Origin: Anderseniella sp039978075
Lineage (GTDB): Bacteria; Pseudomonadota; Alphaproteobacteria; Rhizobiales; Aestuariivirgaceae
NCBI GenBank assembly: GCA_039978075.1
Contig: JBDWCA010000002.1
Location: 1,054,001 to 1,118,000, forward strand
Direction of reading: 5' to 3'
Length of the DNA stretch: 64,000 nt
Shown here: piece after piece, positions 24,617 to 33,394 of the stretch
Position numbering within the stretch: position 1 is the stretch's first letter
How the letters are laid out: every line of letters starts with the position of its first letter
Notes under the pieces: generated by a model
Told to the model about the DNA's origin: nothing
Database searches by the model: none
The model's input: only the letters and a program-made list of their open reading frames with translations
Program-made: the position numbers and the translations under genes

Positions 24617-25834
24617 CTAGAAGAATGCCTGGATACCGGTTTGTGCCCGGCCCAGAATGAGTGCGTGAACATCGTGTGCACCTTCATACGTATTCACGGT
24701 TTCAAGGTTCACCATGTGGCGAATGACATGATATTCGTCGGAAATGCCGTTACCACCGTGCATATCACGCGCCATGCGCGCGATGTCCAGGGCCTTGCCG
24801 CAATTATTGCGCTTCAGAATGGATATGGATGTTGGTGACAATCGGCCTGCTTCAAGGCCGCGGCCCAGCGCCAGGCAACCGTGCAGGCCCAGTGTGATCT
24901 CGGTCTGCATGTCGGCCAGTTTTTTCTGCACCAGCTGTGTGGCAGCCAGTGGCCGGCCGAACTGCTTGCGGTCGAGCGTGTACTGACGCGCCCGGTGCCA
25001 GCAGTCTTCAGCAGCCCCGATCACGCCCCAGGCAATGCCGTAGCGCGCCTTGTTGAGACAGCCGAACGGACCGGACAGCCCGCGCGTATTGGGCATCAGG
25101 GCGTCTTCAGGCACTTCGACATTGTCGAGCACGATTTCACCGGTAACAGACGCACGCAGGGAGAATTTGCCTTCGATCGTCGGTGTCGAAAAGCCTTTCA
25201 TGTCGCGCTCGACGATAAAGCCGTGAATGCCTTCATCCTCCAGTTTTGCCCAGATCACGGCAATGTCGGCGATGGGGGAATTGGTGATCCACATTTTCGA
25301 GCCGTTCAGCACATAGCCGGACGACGTGCGCTTGGCGCGGGTCTTCATGCCGCCGGGATCCGAGCCTGCATCAGGCTCGGTCAGGCCGAAGCATCCGACC
25401 ATCTCGCCGGTGGCCAGTTTGGGCAGGTATTTCTTCTTCTGGGCTTCAGAGCCATAGGCCTCGATCGGGTGCATGACGAGTGAGTTCTGCACCGAAATGG
25501 CGGAGCGATAGCCTGAATCGACCCGTTCGATTTCCCGTGCGATCAGGCCGTAGGCAACATAGCCGAGACCCTGACCGCCATAGGCCGGATCGGTCATGAT
25601 GCCCATCAGGCCAAGCTCGCCGGCCTCGGTCATGATTTCTCGGTCAAAGCGTTCATCGCGAAACGCCGATTTGACCCGGGTAGCCAGCTTGTCGTTGGCA
25701 AATTCGCGCACGCTGTCGCGGATCATGCGTTCTTCTTCGGTCAGCTGGCCTTCCAGGTCGAGCGGATCTTCCCAGTTGAAGTCGGCAACCACGGCAGGCT
25801 TGACGGAAATGGAATGGGCGGCATCTGACATCAT
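24617..25834 (-). CDS. gcdH: Glutaryl-CoA dehydrogenase
   Basis: 405 aa, full length of the acyl-CoA dehydrogenase family. 'CFGLTEPDAGSDPGGM' and 'WITNSPIADIAVIWAKLED' bind FAD and substrate, and the catalytic glutamate sits in 'TYEGAHDVHALILGRAQTG', the glutaryl-CoA type C-terminus. It oxidises and decarboxylates glutaryl-CoA to crotonyl-CoA in lysine and tryptophan breakdown. The start is MMSDAAH; the second Met, one codon later, is equally likely. The gene lies about 50 bp upstream of sodB with no obvious terminator between. Confidence 0.93.
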   Translation of the reverse strand: MMSDAAHSISVKPAVVADFNWEDPLDLEGQLTEEERMIRDSVREFANDKLATRVKSAFRDERFDREIMTEAGELGLMGIMTDPAYGGQGLGYVAYGLIAREIERVDSGYRSAISVQNSLVMHPIEAYGSEAQKKKYLPKLATGEMVGCFGLTEPDAGSDPGGMKTRAKRTSSGYVLNGSKMWITNSPIADIAVIWAKLEDEGIHGFIVERDMKGFSTPTIEGKFSLRASVTGEIVLDNVEVPEDALMPNTRGLSGPFGCLNKARYGIAWGVIGAAEDCWHRARQYTLDRKQFGRPLAATQLVQKKLADMQTEITLGLHGCLALGRGLEAGRLSPTSISILKRNNCGKALDIARMARDMHGGNGISDEYHVIRHMVNLETVNTYEGAHDVHALILGRAQTGIQAFF

Positions 25835-25932
25835 GAGGCCTCCTTGTTGTTACGATCAGATTTGGCGGCAATGTGCGACGGATTGAAACCGGTTGCAAGG
25901 TCTGTGAGGGGCTGATTGGTTGAAACCGGCTA

Positions 25933-26232
25933 TTGCTGATCAGGCGGGGCAGCCTGCATGATTTCGCCAGGGGTTTATTGTCTTCGCTGATTCTCTATCT
26001 GGCTGGCATCAATCTTGTCACGTTCGCGATGTTTGCCTGGGACAAGTACAGCGCTATCAAGGGCCAGTGGCGCATTCCGGAAAAGACCTTGCTGGCACTG
26101 GCGCTTGCCGGCGGGAGCCCCGGCGCGATAATCGCCCAGCAACGGCTGCGACACAAGGCCCGCAAACAGCCGTTTCGGTTCCAACTCATACTAATTGCGG
26201 GCCTGCAAGCAGTGCTGCTTGCGCGCCAGTGA
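25933..26232 (+). CDS. DUF1294 small membrane protein
   Basis: 99 aa reading from a TTG. Two to three hydrophobic helices, with the DUF1294 hallmark 'FAMFAWDKYSA' followed by 'WRIPEKTLLALALAGGSPGAI' and the basic 'RHKARKQPFRF'. Function of the family is unknown. The start is uncertain because no ATG is in frame near the first helix. The 3' end overlaps a decayed antitoxin gene on the other strand. Confidence 0.75.
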   Translation: MLIRRGSLHDFARGLLSSLILYLAGINLVTFAMFAWDKYSAIKGQWRIPEKTLLALALAGGSPGAIIAQQRLRHKARKQPFRFQLILIAGLQAVLLARQ

Positions 26233-26310
26233 ACCGGCGCTCATGTCGAGTGGCGTGAGATAAAGTTCGCGAAGCACCTCACCAGGCGAAAGAGGGGCTA
26301 AACTGCACTC
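26221..26310 (-). pseudogene. higA antitoxin remnant (no start, truncated)
   Basis: The minus strand reads LAPLSPGEVLRELYLTPLDM followed by SAGSLAR, a close match to the N-terminal region of HigA antitoxins (PGEVLREEYL...PLGLSAGALA type). No start codon exists in this frame; the nearby ATG is one base out of register. Similarity stops where the DUF1294 gene begins on the opposite strand, so the C-terminal HTH is gone. It lies immediately after the higB remnant, the normal higBA order. Confidence 0.7.
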
Positions 26311-26325
26311 ATGATCCTTGTGACC

Positions 26326-26505
26326 TTAGTGATAATCGATAACTTCGACATTTTCCGGACCGCCATCCGTCCACACAAAACAAATGCGCTATTGCCGGTT
26401 GATGCGAACTGAAGGCTGGCCTGCACGGTAACCTCTCAGCTTTTCCGGATGGTTGCTTGGTGGAAAACGCAAGTCCTCAAGTTTTGCGCATGCATAATGT
26501 ATCAT
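26326..26505 (-). pseudogene. higB toxin remnant (5' loss plus nonsense codon)
   Basis: In one frame the minus strand gives KLEDLRFPPSNHPEKLRGYR, then AGQPSVRINRQ, a TAG at 26389-26391, then RICFVWTDGG and ...VEVIDYH before the stop. HigB/RelE-like toxins have RINxQWRICFxW at this place, so the TAG replaces the TGG tryptophan codon. The first third of the gene is missing (an in-frame TAA lies four codons before the first Met). The toxin cannot be functional. The preserved spelling around the lesion suggests recent decay. Confidence 0.8.
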
Positions 26506-26550
26506 GTCTTGGTAGGATTAGGCCCCACAAGATGGGCAGACAGGCAAACT

Positions 26551-28644
26551 CTAAGCCTCTCCGGTATCCATCCTGTCAGCCACCATCAGGCCGAAGGCAT
26601 ACACCAGCGCCACTTCCTTCAACCGGTCAAACCGGCCCGGTGAGCCGCCGTGGCCGGCGCCCATCTGGGTTTTGAACAGCAACAGGTTGTCGTTGGTTTT
26701 AAGTTCGCGCAGCTTCGCCACCCATTTGGCCGGTTCCCAGTAGGTGACGCGCGGGTCGGTCAGGCCGCCGACAGCCAGTAGATTAGGGTAGTGTTGAGCC
26801 GATACATTGTCATACGGACTATACGAGCGCATATAGTCGAAGGCTTCCTTGCTCGCGATCGGATTGCCCCATTCCGGCCATTCCGGCGGGGTCAGCGGCA
26901 GCGTGTCATCCAGCATGGTGTTGAGCACGTCGACAAACGGCACCTCGGCGATGATGCCCTCAAACAGCTCAGGCGCCATGTTGGCGATGGTGCCCATCAG
27001 CATGCCGCCGGCGCTGCCGCCCTGCGCCACGATATTGCCTTCGCTGGTAAAACCTTCCGCTGCCAGATGCCGGGCTGCGGTGATGAAATCGGAAAAAGTA
27101 TTTTTCTTGGTCATCATCTTGCCGGCCTTGTACCAGCCATAGCCCTTGTCCTTGCCGCCTCTGACATGGGCGATGGCGTAGACGAAGCCGCGGTTGGCCA
27201 GCGACAGGATGTTGGTGTTGAAGCTCGCCGGTATGGCAATGCCGTAAGAGCCGTAGCCGTACAGCCACACCGGTGCCGACCCATCTAGTTTTGTGTCCTT
27301 GTGATAAAGCAGGGAGATCGGCACCAGCGCGCCGTCTTCCGCAGGTGCCATGATGCGCCGGGTCACATAATCAGCCGGATCGTGGCCTGACGGTACTTCC
27401 TGCTGCTTGCGCAAGGTGCGCTGCCTGCTCGCCATATCATAGTCAAATACCTGCGAAGGCGTGGTCATGGAGGCATAGGAAAACCGGATCATGCTGGTGT
27501 TGAATTCATAGCCCGACGACATGCCGAGTGAATAGGCTTCCTCGTCAAACGAAACCGAGTGTTCTTCGCCTGACCCCAGCTCCCGCACGATAATGCGCGG
27601 CAGGCCTTCATGGCGTTCAAGACGCGCCATATGGTCGGCAAAAACCGTATGATCGAGGATCAGCGTGCCCGGCGTGTGCGCCACCAGGTCCTGCCAGTTT
27701 TTCCGGACGGGGTCGCTGACCGGCGCTGTGACAATGCGAAAATCTTCAGCGTCAGCTGAATTGGTGAGGATGTAGAGCACCCCGTGTGCCTCATCGACAC
27801 TGTATTCATGGCCCGGTTCACGCGGTTCGATCAGACGCGGCGGCGTCAGCGGCTCTTTAGCAGGGATCAGCCAGCTTTCTGCTGATTGATGGTCATGACA
27901 ATCGATAATGATCCAGTCGCCGGACTGGCTCTTGCCGACACTCATGAAGAAACCGGCATCGGGTTCTTCATGCACCAGCACGTCGTCGGAGACCGGGCTG
28001 CCGATTTCATGGCGAAAGAGCTTTGACGGCCGGTGGTTGTCATCCAGACGAATGTAGAAGATGTACCTGCAATCGGCTGACCACACGCCGCTGCCGCTGG
28101 TGTCAGGGATCACGTCAGCCAGGTTCTCCGACGCACCGGCCTCGCGCAGTACCAGGGTAAAGAACTCCGATCCCTTGTCGTCATACCCGAACGCCAACAG
28201 CTTGTGGTCGGGCGAATGAGATGCACCACCGATACGGTAGTACTCCTTGCCATCGGCCTCCTTGTTGCCGTCAACCAGAACGGTTTCGTCATTGCCGTCA
28301 TGATCGGTGCGCACAAACAACGGTTGCTGGCCACCGGTGATGTATTTCACACCGTATGAATATTCACCATCAGGTGACGGTACACTGGAATCGTCTTCCT
28401 TGATGCGCCCTTTCATCTCGTCGAACAGGGTCTCCTGGAGGTTTTCGGTCGGTGCCATGGTATTTTTCACCCAGGCATTCTCGGCTTCCAGATAGGTCCG
28501 GATTTCTGTACCCAGAACCGACGGGTCGCGCATCACCTCTTGCCAGTTATCGGCGCGAAGCCAGCCATAGTCATCTGTCAGTGTCTGACCATGAATATCC
28601 CGGGAAACAGGCTTTTTGACCGCGCGTGGAGGTGTCGTTGTCAT
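26551..28644 (-). CDS. ptrB: Oligopeptidase B (S9A serine peptidase)
   Basis: 697 aa, normal length. An N-terminal seven-blade propeller (about 70-400) is followed by an alpha/beta-hydrolase domain with the nucleophile in 'GGSAGGMLMG', the acid in 'LTDPRVTYWEPAKW' and the histidine in 'GAGHGGSPGRFD'. It cleaves oligopeptides after basic residues in the cytoplasm or periplasm. There is no signal peptide. About 40 bp separates it from msrB downstream of its start; the two read in the same direction. Confidence 0.92.
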   Translation of the reverse strand: MTTTPPRAVKKPVSRDIHGQTLTDDYGWLRADNWQEVMRDPSVLGTEIRTYLEAENAWVKNTMAPTENLQETLFDEMKGRIKEDDSSVPSPDGEYSYGVKYITGGQQPLFVRTDHDGNDETVLVDGNKEADGKEYYRIGGASHSPDHKLLAFGYDDKGSEFFTLVLREAGASENLADVIPDTSGSGVWSADCRYIFYIRLDDNHRPSKLFRHEIGSPVSDDVLVHEEPDAGFFMSVGKSQSGDWIIIDCHDHQSAESWLIPAKEPLTPPRLIEPREPGHEYSVDEAHGVLYILTNSADAEDFRIVTAPVSDPVRKNWQDLVAHTPGTLILDHTVFADHMARLERHEGLPRIIVRELGSGEEHSVSFDEEAYSLGMSSGYEFNTSMIRFSYASMTTPSQVFDYDMASRQRTLRKQQEVPSGHDPADYVTRRIMAPAEDGALVPISLLYHKDTKLDGSAPVWLYGYGSYGIAIPASFNTNILSLANRGFVYAIAHVRGGKDKGYGWYKAGKMMTKKNTFSDFITAARHLAAEGFTSEGNIVAQGGSAGGMLMGTIANMAPELFEGIIAEVPFVDVLNTMLDDTLPLTPPEWPEWGNPIASKEAFDYMRSYSPYDNVSAQHYPNLLAVGGLTDPRVTYWEPAKWVAKLRELKTNDNLLLFKTQMGAGHGGSPGRFDRLKEVALVYAFGLMVADRMDTGEA

Positions 28645-28683
28645 CGAAAATCCGATTCAAAAAATGCAAAAGTCAGGAAAGTT

Positions 28684-29082
28684 TCAGGCTTTCGGCCTGA
28701 ACTTCATGGCGGCACCGTTCATGCAGTAGCGTTGCCCGGTCGGCGCCGGCCCGTCCGGAAACACATGGCCAAGATGTCCATCGCATGATGCACAGCGCAC
28801 TTCTGTGCGCTTCATGAGAAATGACCGGTCAGAATGCTCGCTGACAGACTCCGGGGACTTGGGCTGGAAGAAACTCGGCCACCCCGTGCCTGAATCGAAT
28901 TTGGCCTCCGATTTGAACAGGTCCGTGCCGCACCCGGCGCAAACATAGGTGCCTTCGTCCTTGTAGTTGTTGAATGGGTGGGAAAACGCTCGCTCGGTCC
29001 CGTGCTTGCGCAACACATGATACTGCTCGTCGTTCAGTTGTTCACGCCATTGCGCGTCGGTCTTGCTTTTGTCGTCGGTCAT
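28684..29082 (-). CDS. msrB: Peptide methionine-R-sulfoxide reductase
   Basis: 132 aa. Two zinc CxxC pairs are present ('CAGCGTDLF' and 'CASCDGHLGH') and the catalytic cysteine lies in 'QRYCMNGAAMKF', where most family members have RYCINSASL. It reduces methionine-R-sulfoxide in oxidised proteins in the cytoplasm. Its start overlaps the stop of the MaoC-like gene by four bases. With sodB close by, it fits an oxidative-stress theme, though they are not in one operon. Confidence 0.93.
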   Translation of the reverse strand: MTDDKSKTDAQWREQLNDEQYHVLRKHGTERAFSHPFNNYKDEGTYVCAGCGTDLFKSEAKFDSGTGWPSFFQPKSPESVSEHSDRSFLMKRTEVRCASCDGHLGHVFPDGPAPTGQRYCMNGAAMKFRPKA

Positions 29083-29549
29083 CGTCCTGATCCGTCTTCG
29101 TTGAAGTATAAGATAATCGATTGGGCAATCATTGCGGGTTTTTCAAGTCTTTCAACGAAAATTGAAACGTCGAAGATTGCCCTGACGAAATTATCTTCCT
29201 GAGTAACCCGATAGATCCTGACCTCACCACGAACCCTGTCGCCTGCCAGCACCGGCGCGATGAAGCGGACTTTGTTCATGCCGTAATTGACGATGCGGCC
29301 AGCGTTCTCGATGCGCACCAGATCATACATCATGACGGCAAGCATGGATAATGTCAGATAACCGTGCGCAACAGGTGCATGTCCCAACTCGTCTTGGGTA
29401 CGTTCGGAATCCAGATGTATCCACTGCCGGTCATCTGTGGCGTCTGCAAACGCATCTATGCGTGACTGGGGGATATCGATCCATCTGCCAGGGCCGATGG
29501 TTTCGCCAACGTGGCGTAAAAGCTTTTCCGGAGCGTCAATTTCAAGCAA
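29079..29549 (-). CDS. MaoC-family (R)-hydratase-like protein
   Basis: 156 aa, single hot-dog domain. The hydratase motif is clear: 'IDAFADATDDRQWIHLD' supplies the Asp/His pair and 'GHAPVAHGYLTLSM' the substrate-gating turn. It probably hydrates short-chain trans-2-enoyl-CoA, as in PHB-linked or NodN-like proteins. The stop overlaps the msrB start (ATGA). The upstream 125 bp is a divergent promoter region shared with the DUF2336 gene. Confidence 0.85.
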   Translation of the reverse strand: MLEIDAPEKLLRHVGETIGPGRWIDIPQSRIDAFADATDDRQWIHLDSERTQDELGHAPVAHGYLTLSMLAVMMYDLVRIENAGRIVNYGMNKVRFIAPVLAGDRVRGEVRIYRVTQEDNFVRAIFDVSIFVERLEKPAMIAQSIILYFNEDGSGR

Positions 29550-29674
29550 TGTCAGATATCCGTTAACTGGTTCTTTTTGCAGTTTTCTTTATTCCATTAA
29601 GCCGGTTTACACCATTGCTGGTGTTATCTACATCCCTGATAGGGACAATGCGTAGACAGTATTGAGCGGATTAG

Positions 29675-31027
29675 GTGAGTTTCGACGGCGATATACAGGC
29701 GGCGGGAGGCGTTCAACCCAATGAAGGGTTGATTGCGGCAACGCTGTTGCATTGCAATCCTGCCAGGGTAATTCCGCAGGTTGATGAACTCCCCAGTGCC
29801 GCCAACAGCCTCGTTGACCGCCTGCTGACGTCGGTTACATCCCTCAAACTGGCAGAAAATGTCGTAAGCATTCTGGTCGAAACGCCGGAGGCTGACGAGG
29901 AAGCGGTCGAGGCAGCTGAAGCTGACCAAGCTGCAGAAGCAGACGAGGCGGCCGAAACCGCTGAAGTCAGCACTGGCAAGACTGCCGCGAAGGGCACAAA
30001 AGGAAAGAAAGCAGCGCCGGACAAGCAGGCGCTGGAGGATGCCAGCCGTGATCTGGTTGCCATCATGATCCTGCCATCAGGTCAGGCCCAACCGCAGGAG
30101 CGGTTCTTCGCCGGTGACGCACTGCTTGGTATTATGCCCCACCTGCCGCCAGCCGATCTGACCAGCCTGGCCAGAACCGTGGCCCGCCTGGATGTTGTCT
30201 CCGAACGGCTCAGGACATTCCTTGTTACCCATTCTGACAACGACATTTCCTGCAGAATGCTGAAGGACGCTCATTATATTTCAGATGTTGATCTGTTGAA
30301 GGTGATCCCAACCGGCAGCGAACAACAATTGCGGCTGATTGCGCGACGCAGGTTGTTGAATGTGGTTGTCTGTGACGCGATTATTGAAGCAGGCAATGCG
30401 CCCGCGATCCTTGAATTGTTGAGAAATTCCGAAAGCCAGTTGTCGACATCGGCCTTTATCAAGCTGATGCCGATCGTGGTCGGCAACAATGACCTGGAAT
30501 CTGCCTTGTGCAACCGCAAGGATCTGCCACAGGCCGTCGGTCTGGAAATGTTCTGGCAGGGCGGGCAAAATTTGCGCCGCTATCTTCTGACCCGTTTCCT
30601 GACGGAGTCCGCCGCGCTTGGGCGGGTGATGAGTATCGGTATGAAGGTGGATGCCATTCCGTCATTTGGAAGCAAGCCGTCTGCGGATGACATTGAAGAG
30701 TTGATTTCACAAATAGAAAATGGCGACCCGAAAGCCGCCGAAACATTGGCAAGTTACTGCCGGATTGATCCCGAGACCGCCAAAAGGGTCGTGAATGATG
30801 CCGGGGGTGAGCCCATTACGGTTGTGTTCAAATGCCTTGCCCAGTCGCGCCTTGTGATGGCCCAGGCGCTGCAGCGCTGGGTGGAGTCAGACAAATGCCC
30901 GATTAACGGCGAAAATCGCATAGTGGAATTGCATGCCCAGTTTGATGGTATGTCGTTCAATAAAGCTCGCATGCTGCTGTCTTACTGGGACTGGGCCAGC
31001 CGTGAATCCGGGCCTTTCAGGGCCTAA
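29675..31027 (+). CDS. DUF2336 protein with acidic Ala/Glu-rich insert
   Basis: 450 aa starting with GTG. Helical repeats of the DUF2336 type are visible, with the signature around 'ALCNRKDLPQAVGLEMFW' near 286-303. Between residues 68 and 113 sits a low-complexity insert, first acidic (EA-rich) and then basic (TGKTAAKGTKGKK), looking unstructured. The family is almost confined to Alphaproteobacteria and has no assigned function. Expression is probably from the divergent region upstream; a mucR-like gene follows about 400 bp later. Confidence 0.75.
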   Translation: MSFDGDIQAAGGVQPNEGLIAATLLHCNPARVIPQVDELPSAANSLVDRLLTSVTSLKLAENVVSILVETPEADEEAVEAAEADQAAEADEAAETAEVSTGKTAAKGTKGKKAAPDKQALEDASRDLVAIMILPSGQAQPQERFFAGDALLGIMPHLPPADLTSLARTVARLDVVSERLRTFLVTHSDNDISCRMLKDAHYISDVDLLKVIPTGSEQQLRLIARRRLLNVVVCDAIIEAGNAPAILELLRNSESQLSTSAFIKLMPIVVGNNDLESALCNRKDLPQAVGLEMFWQGGQNLRRYLLTRFLTESAALGRVMSIGMKVDAIPSFGSKPSADDIEELISQIENGDPKAAETLASYCRIDPETAKRVVNDAGGEPITVVFKCLAQSRLVMAQALQRWVESDKCPINGENRIVELHAQFDGMSFNKARMLLSYWDWASRESGPFRA

Positions 31028-31429
31028 TACCAACAGACCTGATTTCCGGCCCATTTCGACCGGTGGGCCAAATCCGTCCATCTGATGCGTTGCGGCGCTT
31101 GCTTGATGCGACCCGCCCCGCGCCTGCCAGAGTGCCGGGATTTGACTCTATCAAAAGGGTCAATAGTCAGGTTTTTGGGTATTATTGTCAGACTACTGTA
31201 TATCCCAAATCCAAATTCTCACTCTTCATAGTTATCGTTACGTAAGAATTTCAATGCTATTGTGGATATTGGAATTATATTGCGTACAAAAGTATGAATT
31301 TCTGTATAGCTCTTGATTTTAACTGACTTCACAGTTAAGTCAAATCGCAATCGAGTGTTCGAAAGAGTGCCCGAGCTTAAGTTCTCTGGCGGGGAGAGAT
31401 TTAATTCCATATTCCTGAGAGGACGAAAG
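31028..31429 (+). promoter_or_regulatory. 400-bp AT-rich leader of mucR
   Basis: No gene is supported here. From about 31190 to 31345 the DNA is far AT-richer than the window average, with runs such as TGGAATTATATTG. MucR proteins bind AT-rich, degenerate targets and usually repress their own gene, so this is probably the autoregulated promoter and leader. Confidence 0.5.
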
Positions 31430-31849
31430 ATGTCTGAGATTGAAGAAAATGACACGACTTATGTCGAGCTGACGGCTGAGATCGTTTGTGCCTATGTAGG
31501 CAATAACGCCGTTCCTGCTACAGATATACCCGCATTGATCAAACAGGTTCACGGCGCTTTGTCTGAAGCAGCTCAAGAAAGCGCAGCCAACAACGGACCG
31601 GCACCCGAACCCGCAGTTGCAATCAATCGCTCCATTACTGCTGACTATTTGATCTGTCTCGAAGACGGCAAGAAATTCAAATCCCTCAAGCGGCATCTGC
31701 GCACCTCCTATGACATGACACCGGAAGAGTACCGTGAAAAATGGGGACTCAAATCCGACTATCCGATGGTCGCGCCGAATTATGCAGCCGAGCGTTCCAA
31801 ACTGGCCAAGAAAATTGGCCTGGGGCAGGGTCGCCGCAAGCGGACATAA
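31430..31849 (+). CDS. mucR: MucR/Ros-family zinc-finger regulator
   Basis: 139 aa from the ATG with GAGGA upstream; 39 in-frame residues before it are not family-like. The MucR pattern is complete: N-terminal oligomerisation helix ('TTYVELTAEIVCAYVGNNAV'), then the prokaryotic zinc finger with Cys76, Asp79 and His89 in 'CLEDGKKFKSLKRHL', followed by 'YDMTPEEYREKWGL' and a basic C-terminus. In rhizobia MucR is a global H-NS-like repressor of exopolysaccharide, motility and cell-cycle genes. A strong terminator follows. Confidence 0.93.
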   Translation: MSEIEENDTTYVELTAEIVCAYVGNNAVPATDIPALIKQVHGALSEAAQESAANNGPAPEPAVAINRSITADYLICLEDGKKFKSLKRHLRTSYDMTPEEYREKWGLKSDYPMVAPNYAAERSKLAKKIGLGQGRRKRT

Positions 31850-31909
31850 AGCCTGATGACTGGTCAGGTTGCTCAACACCCGCAATTCTGATCTTTTTTG
31901 ACATGTCAT

Positions 31910-31953
31910 GGCAGCATGCGTTTATGCGAACGCATGCTGCCTTTGCTTTATTT
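31910..31953 (+). terminator. Strong rho-independent terminator of mucR
   Basis: GGCAGCATGCGTT and AACGCATGCTGCC form a perfect 13-bp stem with a 6-nt loop, followed by TTTGCTTTATTT. It begins 60 bp past the mucR stop codon. This is the clearest intrinsic terminator in the window. Confidence 0.9.
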
Positions 31954-32146
31954 GTCACTGATCCTGATCGTGTCCCTTGCGGATCAGTTGCCTGATGGCC
32001 AATATCCACACGGAGCGAACAGGAGCGCTTGTTGATTCTGATTGAGTCACTGGCAGTGCTTTGGACATTGGTGGTTACATGCCTTGCTTTGTAAAACCGC
32101 TTGTGTTCGTGCGGGACATGTAACGGCTTTAAGGACGGAACTGATC

Positions 32147-32665
32147 GTGATCGGCGATTTTAATGCCTTTCGGGCGCAACTTGTGTTGCCTGCGCAATGC
32201 GAGCTGTTCGACTATTGGCTTTCCTGCAGCATCGATGGCGCGATTCCGCACCGGCATGTGTTTACGCCGGTTGCGATCCCGCAATTGCTTCCGCATGTGA
32301 GCCTGATTGATGTGGAACACGTCGGCCGCTTTCGTATCCGGCTGGCCGGCACGCAACTGCGCGATGTATTTGACCGGGAGATTACCGGACTTCCGGTAAG
32401 TGACCTGGAGCGGATGTCCAGCGCCGGATACTGGCAGCGCGCCTGTTCGTCTGTTGTCGAGACAGGTCTGCCAATGCAGGGCGCGATCAAGTCACCCCGC
32501 ATCACCAAGGACCATCTGGTCCAGTTCTGGTTGCGTTTGCCGTTCGCTGCGCGCGACGGGTCGATCAGGCAGGTACTCGGCTTCGATGCCTGCATTCCTG
32601 CAGCAGACCTGCAAATTGACCTTTCCCAGTGCGATCAGGGTGAACCGGATGCACTGGCGGTTTAG
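32147..32665 (+). CDS. PAS-domain protein (PAS_5 family)
   Basis: 172 aa from a GTG with AGGA eleven bases upstream; the frame is open further upstream but the extra residues look untranslated. One PAS-like domain of the alphaproteobacterial PAS_5 type covers most of the protein ('LLPHVSLIDVEHVGRFRIRLAG', 'FWLRLPFAARDGSIRQVLGF'). No output domain is attached. Members are thought to sense small ligands or support other regulators; the role is unknown. Confidence 0.75.
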   Translation: MIGDFNAFRAQLVLPAQCELFDYWLSCSIDGAIPHRHVFTPVAIPQLLPHVSLIDVEHVGRFRIRLAGTQLRDVFDREITGLPVSDLERMSSAGYWQRACSSVVETGLPMQGAIKSPRITKDHLVQFWLRLPFAARDGSIRQVLGFDACIPAADLQIDLSQCDQGEPDALAV

Positions 32666-32685
32666 GCAGTTGGAGAAACCCTGTC

Positions 32686-33111
32686 CTAGGCCGACAACAG
32701 CGCGGCGTCAGCCTTCAGCCGGGAAATCATGGCGGCCAGACCATTGGATCTTTGCGGTGTAAGCGCTTCGTGCAGGCCCAGTTTTCCCAGAGCAGCCTGA
32801 ACATCGGTTTCAATGATGTCGCGGGGCGCTTTCCCTGACAGCAGAATGTGCAGGATTGCAATCAACCCCTTGACGATCAGCGCGTCGCTGTCCCCGCGAA
32901 ACGTCAGAACCGGACTTGCACCTGACCTGTCCGTTTCAGACACCAGCCAGACCTGACTTGCGCAGCCCTGCACCTTGTTGCCGGGGCTTCGGGCTTCATC
33001 TTCAAGAGGCTCAAGCGCACGGCCCAGTTCGATCACGTATTTGTAGCGCTCCTCCCAGTCGTCGAGGAACTCGAAATCATCAAGTAGCTGGTCGAAACTT
33101 GGTTCACTCAA
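32686..33111 (-). CDS. sufE: SufE-family sulfur acceptor protein
   Basis: 141 aa. The family core is clear: 'WEERYKYVIELGRALEPL' followed by the sulfur-accepting Cys50 in 'VQGCASQVWL' and 'RGDSDALIVKGLIAIL'. It takes persulfide from the SufS cysteine desulfurase and passes it to the SufBCD scaffold for iron-sulfur cluster assembly. It is alone here; the suf operon is not in the window. It converges on the PAS-domain gene. Confidence 0.92.
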   Translation of the reverse strand: MSEPSFDQLLDDFEFLDDWEERYKYVIELGRALEPLEDEARSPGNKVQGCASQVWLVSETDRSGASPVLTFRGDSDALIVKGLIAILHILLSGKAPRDIIETDVQAALGKLGLHEALTPQRSNGLAAMISRLKADAALLSA

Positions 33112-33266
33112 TGCACAGAACTCCCTGAAAGCTGAATTTCTTGGCTGAACTTCGATAAAGCGTCACGTCCGTGATAACAAGCCGCCACAGTATCGCACAT
33201 GCTGTTGCCCGGCCCGGTCACTTTGGGCCAACACCTGCTTCGATTGATATGTGTGGTGGGAGCTCG

Positions 33267-33312
33267 AAAAAAAAGGCCGCAAAACACTAATGGGCAGGTG
33301 TGCTTTGCGGCC
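33267..33312 (-). terminator. Rho-independent terminator after DUF5330 gene
   Basis: On the minus strand GGCCGCAAA...TTTGCGGCC forms a 9-bp stem that can extend with CAC/GTG, followed by TTTTTTTT. It lies about 80 bp past the stop codon of the exported DUF5330-like protein. Confidence 0.85.
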
Positions 33313-33394
33313 GAGTAGCCCGGTTGGGATGCCGGGTGGGGTTATGATCAGTTGCTGTCGGGATATGACTGTCGAATGAAGTGCCCCCGAAAGC

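Noticed and set aside
26449..26675. Plus-strand short frames in the higBA relic region
   Set aside because: They are antisense to the relic and to the end of ptrB and show no family match.
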